DNA of 64,000 nucleotides, from positions 248,001 through 312,000 of the forward strand of contig CAVTWS010000023.1 of NCBI GenBank assembly GCA_963738445.1, read 5' to 3'. How positions within the stretch are numbered: position 1 is the first letter of the stretch; each line of letters starts with the position of its first letter. Of this stretch, positions 16,583 through 24,173 are shown one piece after another. The position numbers were made by a program, and so were the translations under genes. Below the pieces are notes generated by a model. That model did not search any database. It was not told the origin of the DNA and saw only the letters and a program-made list of their open reading frames with translations. The DNA comes from CAVTWS01 sp963738445. Lineage in GTDB: Bacteria; Actinomycetota; Acidimicrobiia; Acidimicrobiales; SHLQ01.

Positions 16583-18775
16583 ATGGCGAATGCAGTGCGG
16601 ATAGCGGTACTCGGTGGTGGTCCCGGCGGTCTCTCGGCGGCCTATCACCTGAGTCGACACAACGTGGACGACGACGGCCAACCGTTGCCGCCCGATCGAC
16701 GACCCCTCGACATCACGGTGTACCAGCTGGGCTGGCGAATCGGCGGCAAAGGGGCCAGCGGCCGGAATCCGGCGGTGGGGGGCCGTATCGAGGAACACGG
16801 CATCCACCTGTTCGGCGGCTTCTACCCGAACACCTGGAAGATGCTCATCGACTGTTATCAGACGTTGTGGCCGGACGGGTGGGAGGCGCAGATGGCGCAT
16901 CAGTTCCTGCCCTGCTCGGATCAGGTGATCACCTGGCCCGAGGACCCCGCCAATGCCGAGTCGGAGTGGCATCGGGTCGTCAGCTTGATGCCGAGCACGA
17001 CCGAGCACCCGTGGCTCGGCGGGATCGACGAGGCCCGGCTGCTCGACGGTGACACGATCGCCACGCTGATCAGCAAGGCGCTCGACCAGCTGGCGGACCT
17101 GTTCCGGCGGTCCGGGTCGATGCCCGAGCACGATCCGTCACCTCACGACACCACAGTGCGACTCCTGCAGGAGAGCGAGGCGGAGCTGATCGAGCTGCGG
17201 TCGCAGGAGGCCGACGACATCCGGCACCGCCACAACGAAGGCCTCTTCGCCCGCTTCGGCAACCTCCGCCGTTTCGTCGGCGACACCGCGGCGCGGGAGG
17301 TCTACGGTCACACGTTGGAGATGTTCCGCATTGCCTTCAAAGGCTCGATCAGCGACCGGCTCACGTCGAAGGGCATCGACTCGGTCGACGGAGAGACCTT
17401 TCTCGAATGGTTCCGCCGTCATGGCATGGATGAGGACACCCTGGCGTCGCCCATCGTCATGGCGCCGGCGAACATCTGCTTCCAGTTCCACGACGGCGAT
17501 ACCGAACGCCCGTGCATGTCCGCCAGCGCCTACCTCACCTTCCTGTTCCGGAGCCTGCTTTCGCCAGGGGCATTCGCCTACTTCTTCCGGCTCGGGACCG
17601 GTGAATCGGTGCTGCTCCCGGTCTACGACGTACTGCGCCAGCGGGGCGTGCGATTCGAGCTGTTCACGAGAGTCGTCGACGTCGTCCCCGAGGGTGGCCG
17701 GGTGGCCCGAATCGACCTGGAACGCCAGGCGATCCCCAAGGTCGGAATCGCCGACTACGACCCACGGGTTCCGATCGACCCGAGCCGACCCGCGCCGCCG
17801 GCCGGGTCTCCGTCACTCGGTTATTACACCTGGCCCACCGAGACGCCCTATGACGCGCTGATCGACGGCGACGAGCTCCGTCGCGCCGGCGTGAACCTCG
17901 AGTCCTCCTACGGTCGGCCGGCACCCGCCCGGCGCGATTCGTTGGAGGTCGACCGGGACTTCGACCATGTCGTCCTCGCCGTGCCCGCGCCGGCCCACCC
18001 CTATACGTGCCCATCCCTCATCGTCGACCGCGGCACGGACTCGCGGACCGGGCTGACCTGGCGGGAGATGGTGCAGGGGCTGGCGAGCACGCCGACGCAG
18101 GCGTGTCAGCTCTGGTTCGACCGCACGACCGACGACCTCGGACTGTGGGACGAATCGATCCCGGCCGGTGAGCGGTTCGCTGGACCGAGCTGGGCCGACC
18201 CGCTCAACGGGTGGACCGACTTCTCCGATCTGATCGCCGAGGAGCGATGGGGCACCGGCGGACCACGGGGCCTGGTCTATTTCTGCGGTCCGATGCCGCA
18301 GCGGGCGATCGACATCGACAACCCGGCGTTCCCGGACGAGGAGTGGCGCAAGGTCCGAGCCGGGGTCGAGGAGCTGGTGGCGGGCCTCGGCGGCCTGCTG
18401 ACCGATGCGGAACCCTCCGTCGCCGACCACCTGTGGCGCCGTGACCCGACCGGCGATCGATGGGCCGCCCAGTACCTGCGGGCGAACGTCCAGCCGAGCG
18501 AGCGCTACGTGCTGGCCGGAGCCGGTCACCTGGCGTACCGGCGCCTGGCGTGGCATTCGGGGTACGACAACCTCGCCATCGCCGGCGACTGGATCTTCAC
18601 CGGCTTCAACATCGGTTCGTTCGAGGGATCCGTGATGTCGGGGGCGTTGGCCAGCTTTGCGCTGACCGCGTCGCCGTCGCTCGATCACATCGTCGGGTAC
18701 GACTTCGGACGCCGCGATCAGACCTCGCACCATCCGACCGCCGGCGAGGTGCCGATGATCGTCGACTTTCGATGA
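16583..18775 (+). CDS. FAD-dependent oxidoreductase, amine-oxidase/phytoene-desaturase-like
   Basis: A 730-residue flavoprotein. It begins with a dinucleotide-binding motif IAVLGGGPGGLSAAYHLS, and the continuation LGWRIGGKGASGRN plus GRIEEHGIHLFGGFYPN are the second and substrate-side motifs seen in carotenoid and squalene oxidoreductases and related NAD(P)-binding proteins. The C-terminus has a typical FAD tail, NLAIAGDWIFTGFNIGSFEGSVMSGALAS. It is much longer than CrtI/HpnE proteins because of inserted helical regions (about residues 170-300). No isoprenoid genes are adjacent, so the substrate is open. ATG 16583 places the motif at the N-terminus; GTG 16568 is the alternative. Confidence 0.82.
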   Translation: MANAVRIAVLGGGPGGLSAAYHLSRHNVDDDGQPLPPDRRPLDITVYQLGWRIGGKGASGRNPAVGGRIEEHGIHLFGGFYPNTWKMLIDCYQTLWPDGWEAQMAHQFLPCSDQVITWPEDPANAESEWHRVVSLMPSTTEHPWLGGIDEARLLDGDTIATLISKALDQLADLFRRSGSMPEHDPSPHDTTVRLLQESEAELIELRSQEADDIRHRHNEGLFARFGNLRRFVGDTAAREVYGHTLEMFRIAFKGSISDRLTSKGIDSVDGETFLEWFRRHGMDEDTLASPIVMAPANICFQFHDGDTERPCMSASAYLTFLFRSLLSPGAFAYFFRLGTGESVLLPVYDVLRQRGVRFELFTRVVDVVPEGGRVARIDLERQAIPKVGIADYDPRVPIDPSRPAPPAGSPSLGYYTWPTETPYDALIDGDELRRAGVNLESSYGRPAPARRDSLEVDRDFDHVVLAVPAPAHPYTCPSLIVDRGTDSRTGLTWREMVQGLASTPTQACQLWFDRTTDDLGLWDESIPAGERFAGPSWADPLNGWTDFSDLIAEERWGTGGPRGLVYFCGPMPQRAIDIDNPAFPDEEWRKVRAGVEELVAGLGGLLTDAEPSVADHLWRRDPTGDRWAAQYLRANVQPSERYVLAGAGHLAYRRLAWHSGYDNLAIAGDWIFTGFNIGSFEGSVMSGALASFALTASPSLDHIVGYDFGRRDQTSHHPTAGEVPMIVDFR

Positions 18776-18862
18776 CCTGCCCCAGGCGGTGCGACCGACC
18801 CGGCCTCGGCCGCGTCGGGACTGGCGGCGCTGAGTACTGTGGGCGTCGACCGGAGGTACGCC

Positions 18863-20005
18863 ATGCCGTCACTGAACGATCTGTTCGACCTGGCCGATGA
18901 GCTCGATCCCCGCAAGGCCAAAGACGTCGTCGGACGTCTGTGGAGTGATCGGGACAAGCTGACCGAGGTCGTCAACCTCGTGTGGGACAACAAGGACCGT
19001 CTGGTGGCGACGCTCGAGTTCGTGCGCGATCACGGCCAACAGCTCGTCGAGCTCCTCACCAACGTGCCCGAGTTCCTCGGGCAGACCGGAGATGGCATCG
19101 AGGCGGCGGGAGGCGCCGCCCAGAGCGCGGGTGAGTTCCTGGTCGGGACGGGGCGCAGCGGGATCATGGAGATGGCCGAGCTCGGCGCCCGCACCCTCGA
19201 GAGCAGCGCGCAGCAGATCCAGCAGGCGGTCGAGCTGGTGGACGGGCTGGTCGATCAGCTCGCCGCCTTCGACATACCGATGGTCCGGCCGAAGTTCTCC
19301 GATGTGCTCGGGTTCAGCGTCGTGACCGGGGTCGACGTCGAGCGCAGCGGGTTCTCCGACAACGCCTCGACGATGCTCAAGGGTGGGTCGAGCAAGCTCG
19401 GCGCCGTGGCCGCCGACGTCGCCACCGTGGCGGGTCAGTTCCGAGAGATCGGTCAGCGCCTCGAAGATGTGGGCGGCAACCTGCATCTCGTCGGACGCCA
19501 ACTCGCGACCAGCGGTGGCGCGCTCCGAACGCTGGCCTCGGTGACGGGCGCCGGCCGCAAGCCCGGTCGGACGCCGGCTCGATCAACGCCCCGAGATGCG
19601 GCACCGGTCAAGAATGCGGCACCGGTGAAGAAGACGGCACCGGTCAAGAAGGCGGCGCCGGTCAAGAAGGCCGCGGTCAAGAAGGCGGCGCCGGTGAAGA
19701 GGGCCGCGCCGGTGAAGAGCGCGGCCCCGGTGAAGCGGGCCGCGTCGGTGAAGAGGGCCGCACCCGTGAAGAAGGTCGCGCCCCTGAAGAAGGCGGCGGC
19801 GGTGAAGAAGGCGGCGGCGGTGAAGAAGGCCGCGCCCGTCAAGAAGGCCGCGGTCAAGAACGCCGCTCCGGTGAAGAAGGCCGCGCCGGTCAAGAAGGCC
19901 GCGGTCAAGAACGCCGCTCCGGTGAAGAAGGCCGCGCCGGTCAAGAAGTCGGCCTCCGGTACCGGCGTCAGGCGTCGCCCGCCGGCGCCCCGAGCCGGGC
20001 GATGA
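18863..20005 (+). CDS. Two-part protein: helical N-terminal region with histone-H1-like Lys/Ala/Pro repeat tail
   Basis: A 380-residue protein. Residues 1-235 are predominantly helical, amphipathic and acidic-neutral (ELDPRKAKDVVGRLW, LTEVVNLVWDNKDRLVATLEFV, then Gly/Ala-rich segments), with no recognised domain or signal peptide. Residues about 245-370 are a nearly pure array of APVKKAA and AVKKAA units, like histone H1 tails and bacterial histone-like proteins such as HupB/Hlp. DNA or RNA binding by the tail is therefore likely. The array is also repetitive at DNA level (19600-19960) and so may vary in length. ATG 18863 follows CGGAGG. The 3' end overlaps the convergent gene by 38 bp. Confidence 0.75.
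   Translation: MPSLNDLFDLADELDPRKAKDVVGRLWSDRDKLTEVVNLVWDNKDRLVATLEFVRDHGQQLVELLTNVPEFLGQTGDGIEAAGGAAQSAGEFLVGTGRSGIMEMAELGARTLESSAQQIQQAVELVDGLVDQLAAFDIPMVRPKFSDVLGFSVVTGVDVERSGFSDNASTMLKGGSSKLGAVAADVATVAGQFREIGQRLEDVGGNLHLVGRQLATSGGALRTLASVTGAGRKPGRTPARSTPRDAAPVKNAAPVKKTAPVKKAAPVKKAAVKKAAPVKRAAPVKSAAPVKRAASVKRAAPVKKVAPLKKAAAVKKAAAVKKAAPVKKAAVKNAAPVKKAAPVKKAAVKNAAPVKKAAPVKKSASGTGVRRRPPAPRAGR
19600..19960 (+). repeat. In-frame degenerate repeat encoding (A)APVKKAA units
   Basis: About twenty imperfect 15-21-bp units of the form GTGAAGAAGGCCGCGCC, all in one frame inside the histone-like gene. A longer block reading 'gtcaagaaggccgcggtcaa' then 'gaacgccgctccggtgaaga' recurs near 19838 and 19889, so part of the array arose by recent tandem duplication. 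The spacing and coding nature rule out a CRISPR. Confidence 0.85.
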
Positions 20006-20690
20006 CGCCCGCGGTCAGCCGTTCGATGAACCCGGCCGAACCGCCGAGGAAGTGGTCAGCCATCGGAATGACCTCGATTCGCCGATCGACCCACGTGGCC
20101 GTGAGATGTTCGGCGTCGTCGACGGTGCGGAACTGGTCGTGCTCGGCCATGGCCAGCCACACCGGTCGGGGGTCGAGCCCGGCTCGCATGGATTCGACGG
20201 GCACGACGGCCAGCGGCGCGGCGACGGCGAGCCACCCGACGACTGCCGGGTGGTCGCACGCCAAGGCGATGTCGCCTCCGAACGAATAGCCGGCCAACAG
20301 CACCCGATCGACCCCCAACGTCGCCAGGTGGTCGATCGCGACCAGGACATCTTCCCCCTCGCCCCCGCCGCGTTGCCCGCGGTCGCCTTCCCAGATGTCA
20401 CCAACCTGGTTCGGGCGGGTGGGGCCGGTCGATCGGCCGACGCCCCGGAAATCGAACCGCAGCGACGCAACTCCGGCGCCGATCGCGGACCGGAACATCG
20501 CCTCGACCACGTGGTTGGAACGGGAGCCGCCGAACTGCGGATGGGGATGGCAGCACACCACACCGAGCTCGGACCCGTTCGACGGGATCCACAGGTCGGT
20601 GTCCAGTCGTGGGCCCGCGCCTGTGCCGATGGTGAGGCGGCTCGGCGCCGCCTCGGGGCCGATGGTGAGACGGCTGGGGTCGTGGCTCAT
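19968..20690 (-). CDS. Alpha/beta-hydrolase (COG2945-like)
   Basis: A 240-residue cytoplasmic hydrolase. CCHPHPQFGGSRSNHVVEAM and SLRFDFRGVGRSTG are the oxyanion and strand motifs of the COG2945/dienelactone-hydrolase-like group; the nucleophile is Ser in GYSFGGDIAL (about residues 122-131), the acid lies in AEHDQFR, and His in MADHFLGG. The substrate is unknown. Start ATG 20690 is supported by a TACCGT box 8 nt upstream. The N-terminus has a duplicated SRLTIG segment from a short tandem repeat. It is divergent from the groES-like gene, start codons 25 bp apart. Confidence 0.85.
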   Translation of the reverse strand: MSHDPSRLTIGPEAAPSRLTIGTGAGPRLDTDLWIPSNGSELGVVCCHPHPQFGGSRSNHVVEAMFRSAIGAGVASLRFDFRGVGRSTGPTRPNQVGDIWEGDRGQRGGGEGEDVLVAIDHLATLGVDRVLLAGYSFGGDIALACDHPAVVGWLAVAAPLAVVPVESMRAGLDPRPVWLAMAEHDQFRTVDDAEHLTATWVDRRIEVIPMADHFLGGSAGFIERLTAGVIARLGAPAGDA

Positions 20691-20698
20691 CGGTGGGC

Positions 20699-20708
20699 AC
20701 GGTACCGT
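20699..20708. promoter_or_regulatory. Palindromic bidirectional promoter box ACGGTACCGT
   Basis: The perfect 10-bp palindrome contains TACCGT on each strand sharing the central TA. On the plus strand it ends 7 nt before the GTG of the groES-like gene; on the minus strand, 8 nt before the ATG of the hydrolase. Two leaderless, divergent transcripts from one symmetrical -10 box are implied. Confidence 0.65.
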
Positions 20709-20715
20709 GCTCGGC

Positions 20716-21081
20716 GTGACTGCCGAGCCATCGACGACCATCCTGCCGGGGCCCTCAGGGAGCAGCGACCGGGTCCCCATGAAGATGATGGCCGATCGCA
20801 TCCTCGTCCAGATCCAGGGCAACGAAGGCGAGCGTCGCTCCTCGGGCGGCATCTTGATCCCGGCGACGGCGCAGGTCGGCAAGCGCCTCGCCTGGGCGGA
20901 GGTCGTGGCCGTCGGTCCCAACGTCCGGGCCATGGAGCCGGGCGACCAGGTGCTGTTCAACCCCGAGGACCGCTACGAGGTCGAGGTCCGGGGTCAGGAC
21001 TACATCATCCTGCGTGAGCGCGACATCCACGCCATCGCCGCCGAGCGGCTCCACCAGGGCAGCACCGGGCTCTACCTCTGA
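20716..21081 (+). CDS. GroES-like co-chaperonin paralogue
   Basis: A 121-residue protein with a GroES beta-barrel pattern: MADRILVQIQGNEGERRSSGGILIPATAQV (strand, mobile loop, return), VVAVGPNV, GDQVLFNPEDRYEVEV and YIILRERDIHAI. GroES caps the GroEL chamber; this actinobacterial subgroup is usually not next to groEL, as here, so a specialised role is possible. GTG 20716 is chosen because the TACCGT box lies exactly 7 nt upstream; ATG 20779, directly before the GroES fold, is the alternative and would remove a 21-residue Pro/Ser-rich leader. Confidence 0.85.
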   Translation: MTAEPSTTILPGPSGSSDRVPMKMMADRILVQIQGNEGERRSSGGILIPATAQVGKRLAWAEVVAVGPNVRAMEPGDQVLFNPEDRYEVEVRGQDYIILRERDIHAIAAERLHQGSTGLYL

Positions 21082-21087
21082 CGGTGC

Positions 21088-21129
21088 CCCAACCCGTTCT
21101 CGGTGGGTCCCAACCCGTTCTCGGTGGGT
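21088..21129 (+). repeat. Perfect 21-bp tandem duplication upstream of hisI
   Basis: The unit CCCAACCCGTTCTCGGTGGG plus a final T occurs twice in immediate succession (21088-21108 and 21109-21129) in the 177-bp gap between the groES-like gene and hisI. Each unit has weak internal dyad symmetry (ACCC...GGGT). No function is evident. Confidence 0.85.
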
Positions 21130-21245
21130 GACGTACGCGCTGACGTTGACGCCACCCACCTGGTTGCGGGATTTGGCGGGTCTGCACCCGCCTGATGGCC
21201 GGAGGAAGGGTAGGAAAGTCCGGTTCGTGGACGAACGGCCGGCGG

Positions 21246-21251
21246 TAGGAT
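21246..21251 (+). promoter_or_regulatory. -10 element (TAGGAT) for hisI-trpE
   Basis: TAGGAT ends 7 nt before the hisI ATG at 21259, with a C-rich spacer and no Shine-Dalgarno sequence. It probably drives a leaderless hisI-trpE-ygfZ transcript. Confidence 0.5.
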
Positions 21252-21258
21252 CGCCCCC

Positions 21259-21621
21259 ATGTCGCCTCGCCCCGTCGCTGTGTCCGACGACCAGCTCGCC
21301 GCCGTGAAGTACGACTCCGACGGCCTGGTCCCGGCCATCGTGCAGGATGGCGCTACGGGCAAGGTCTTGATGATGGCGTACATGAACGCCGAGACGCTGG
21401 CCCTCACGATGGCCGAGGGTCGCACGGTGTTCTGGAGCCGGTCCCGGCAGGAGATCTGGCGCAAGGGCGAAACCTCCGGCGAGCGTCAGTGGCTCCGTGA
21501 GTCGTACTACGACTGCGACGGTGACACCCTGCTCTTCGTCGTCGAGCAGGAGGGTGGCGGCGCCTGCCACACCGGTGAGTACTCGTGCTTCTTCCGGTCC
21601 TTCGGCCCGGCCGCCGGCTGA
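21259..21621 (+). CDS. hisI: Phosphoribosyl-AMP cyclohydrolase
   Basis: Third step of histidine synthesis, opening the adenine ring of PR-AMP. The 120-residue product has MAYMNAETLALT, FWSRSRQEIWRKGETSG, the Mg-binding DCDGDTLLF (three Asp) and the zinc motif GGGACHTGEYSCFFR. The HisE domain found in fused enzymes is absent, so it is the single-domain form. It stands directly before trpE, and both pathways consume PRPP. Confidence 0.96.
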   Translation: MSPRPVAVSDDQLAAVKYDSDGLVPAIVQDGATGKVLMMAYMNAETLALTMAEGRTVFWSRSRQEIWRKGETSGERQWLRESYYDCDGDTLLFVVEQEGGGACHTGEYSCFFRSFGPAAG

Positions 21622-21663
21622 CCCCGGCGTCATCGTGATCCGGTCCGACCACGTCGTGGTCTC

Positions 21664-23190
21664 GTGATCCGCCCCGAACGGGAGGAGTTCCGGGCCCTCG
21701 CCCGCGGGTACGCCGTCGTCCCTGTCTGGCGCGAGCTCCTGGCCGACTACGTCACGCCCGTCGCCGCGTTCGCCCGTCTGGTGGGGGATGAACCGGGCTA
21801 CTTGCTCGAATCGGTCGAGCACGGGAGCCGGTGGAGTCGGTGGTCGTTCATCGGCCGCAATCCGCAGGCGACGTTGATCGCCCGCGGCGGGCAGGTCGAG
21901 GCGACGGGTCCGGTTCCGGCCGACCTCCCGCTCGACCAGGGCATCCTCGTCGCCCTGGACCACCTGTTAGGGCGGTACAAGGCTCCGGCCATCCCGGATC
22001 TGCCGCCGCTGCACAGCGGGATCGTCGGCTTCCTCGGGTACGACGTCGTCCGTGAGGTCGAGCGACTTCCGGACGTGCCGCACGACGATCGGGGTTTCCC
22101 GGATGCGGTCATGGCCGTGATCGGAGACGTCGCCGTCTTCGACCACTGGCGGCAGAGGGTGTCCCTGATCGCCAACGTGGTGATCCCGCCGGGGGCGACC
22201 GAATCCGAGCTCGATGCCTGCTACGACGATGCCGTGGCCCGGGTGGATGCGCTCGCCGCGGATGGCGCCCGCCCGCTCGACGAGCCGCTGGTCGAACCGC
22301 CCGATCCCAACGATCCGCTGCCCGAGACCCGGGCCGTGATGGGGGAGGAGCAGTACTGCCGCGCCGTCGAGGTGGCCAAGGAGCACATCCTGGCCGGCGA
22401 CATCTTCCAGGTCGTGTTGAGCGAGCGGTTCGATTTCGAGCTCGATGCCGAGCCGTTCGACGTGTACCGGGTGCTGCGCCAGGTCAACCCCAGCCCCTAC
22501 ATGTACTTCCTCCGCCATCCCGAGGTGACGCTCGTCGGTTCGTCGCCCGAGCCGATGGTGCGCCTGCAGGGCGATCAGGTGATCTCCCGGCCCATCGCCG
22601 GGACCCGCCGCCGGGGCCGCACCGACGAGGAGGATCGGCGGCTGGCCGCCGAGCTCCGCGAACACCCCAAGGAGATCGCCGAACACGTGATGCTGGTCGA
22701 CCTCGCCCGCAACGATGTCGGGCGGATCGTCGAGTTCGGGACGGAGAAGCTCGACGAGCTGATGACCCTCGAGCTCTACAGCCACGTCATGCACCTGACC
22801 TCGCAGGTCTCGGGCCGCCTGGCCCCGGGTCGGTCCGCCATCGACGTGCTCCGCGCCACCCTTCCGGCCGGCACGCTCTCGGGGGCGCCCAAGGTTCGGG
22901 CCATGGAGATCATCGACGCGCTCGAGCCGGTCAAGCGGGGGCCGTACGGAGGTGTCGTGGGTTACCTCGACCTGTCCGGCAACGTCGACACTGCCATTAC
23001 GATCCGAACCATGTTCGTCAGCGGCAACCAGGCGTCGGTCCAGGCCGGTGCGGGGGTGGTGGCCGATTCGGTGCCCGAGCACGAGTACCTGGAGTGCCGG
23101 AACAAGGCCCAGGCGCTCCTGGCTGCGGTCCCGGCGGCTCGGCACATGACCGCCGAACGCCGCCGGCTCGCCCCCGAAGGCCGACGATGA
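21664..23190 (+). CDS. trpE: Anthranilate synthase component I
   Basis: The 508-residue large subunit converts chorismate plus ammonia to anthranilate. The N-terminal domain has LLESVEHGSRWSRWSFIG, the Ser-containing region where tryptophan binds in the family. The C-terminal chorismate-binding domain has SPEPMVRL, RPIAGTRRRG, LVDLARNDVGRI, LPAGTLSGAPKVRAMEII and AGAGVVADS. The glutaminase partner (trpG) is not in the window. The GTG at 21664 lies 42 nt after hisI. The stop overlaps the ygfZ start as ATGA. Confidence 0.96.
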   Translation: MIRPEREEFRALARGYAVVPVWRELLADYVTPVAAFARLVGDEPGYLLESVEHGSRWSRWSFIGRNPQATLIARGGQVEATGPVPADLPLDQGILVALDHLLGRYKAPAIPDLPPLHSGIVGFLGYDVVREVERLPDVPHDDRGFPDAVMAVIGDVAVFDHWRQRVSLIANVVIPPGATESELDACYDDAVARVDALAADGARPLDEPLVEPPDPNDPLPETRAVMGEEQYCRAVEVAKEHILAGDIFQVVLSERFDFELDAEPFDVYRVLRQVNPSPYMYFLRHPEVTLVGSSPEPMVRLQGDQVISRPIAGTRRRGRTDEEDRRLAAELREHPKEIAEHVMLVDLARNDVGRIVEFGTEKLDELMTLELYSHVMHLTSQVSGRLAPGRSAIDVLRATLPAGTLSGAPKVRAMEIIDALEPVKRGPYGGVVGYLDLSGNVDTAITIRTMFVSGNQASVQAGAGVVADSVPEHEYLECRNKAQALLAAVPAARHMTAERRRLAPEGRR

Positions 23191-24142
23191 CCGGCCCTCC
23201 GGCTGGGGCCGGAGAAGGTGCACAGCCGGATGGGGCCGGAGAACGTGCACAGCCAGCCGAGGCCGGGGGAGTGGGACAGCCCGGGTTTGCCCGCCTGGAC
23301 CGGGATGTGGTCCGGATTACCGGGCCCGATTCGGTGTCGTACCTCCAGGGCCAGCTCAGCCAGGACATCGAGCCGATGGGGGTCGGCACGACCGTCTGGA
23401 CGCTCGCCCTGCACCCGCAGGGCAAGGTGGCGGCGTGGTTCCGGCTCACCCGCACGGCCGCGGATGCGTTCCTCGCGGACATCGATGCCGGGTTCGGCGA
23501 GGCGCTCCTCAGCCGTCTGGCCCGATTCAAGCTGCGCACGAAGGTCGACATCGAGCCGTTGGAGCGCTGGGCGATCCTCGCGGTGCGCCACCGGCCGAGC
23601 CTCGATGGTGTGCCGGTCGAGGTACCGCCCGGCGTGTGGTCGCTGCCCTTCGGGTGGCACGATTGGGTCGGCATCGACCTGCTCGGCCCGTCGGACCTCC
23701 TCGATCCGCTGGTCGCCGGCCTGGAGACAGCCGGCGTACCGGAACGGGGCCCGGACTGGTTCCACGCCGGGCGGGTGGGGCGCGTTTTCCGAGTTCGGGC
23801 TCCGAGATCGACGACGACACCATCCCCGCCGAGGTCGGCGTCGTGGATGAGTCCGTCAGCTTCACCAAGGGCTGCTACGTCGGCCAGGAGCTGGTGGCCC
23901 GCATCGACAGCCGCGGCGCGGCCACCCCCCGCCGGCTCCGCCGGGTCGAGATCGACGGCCCTCCGCCGCCGCAAGGCACCGAGCTGCAGATCGACGGCGT
24001 GTCGGTGGGCCGGCTGACGTCGGTGGTCGCCAATCCCGGGTCGGGCCCGGTTCTCGCACTCGCGCTCGTCAAACGGGCGGTCGAACCTCCGGCTGCCGCC
24101 GTGGTGGCCGGCACCGGTGCCACGGCCACCATCGTCGACTAG
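23187..24142 (+). pseudogene. ygfZ: YgfZ/GcvT-like folate-binding protein gene, split by a frame change
   Basis: YgfZ-type proteins help repair or assemble Fe-S enzymes using folate. From ATG 23187 the first frame reads to PDWFHAGRVG (about residue 199): FARLDRDVVRITGPDSVSYLQG and the GcvT-like domain. The essential C-terminal part, GSEIDDDTIPAEVGV and the signature KGCYVGQELVARIDSRG, lies in a different frame ending at 24142. The switch falls between 23775 and 23803 and is a net -1 (one base lost or two gained). It may be a real lesion, a sequence error near GTGGGGCGCG, or recoding. The 5' end also contains a 27-bp tandem duplication (about 23210-23262). Confidence 0.82.
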
Positions 24143-24173
24143 CCAGTCGCCACCCGCCACCGCCAGCCGTGGC

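Noticed and set aside
19600..19960. Possible CRISPR-like repeat array
   Set aside because: The units are contiguous, degenerate and in one reading frame, with no spacers and no cas genes nearby; it is a coding Lys/Ala repeat.
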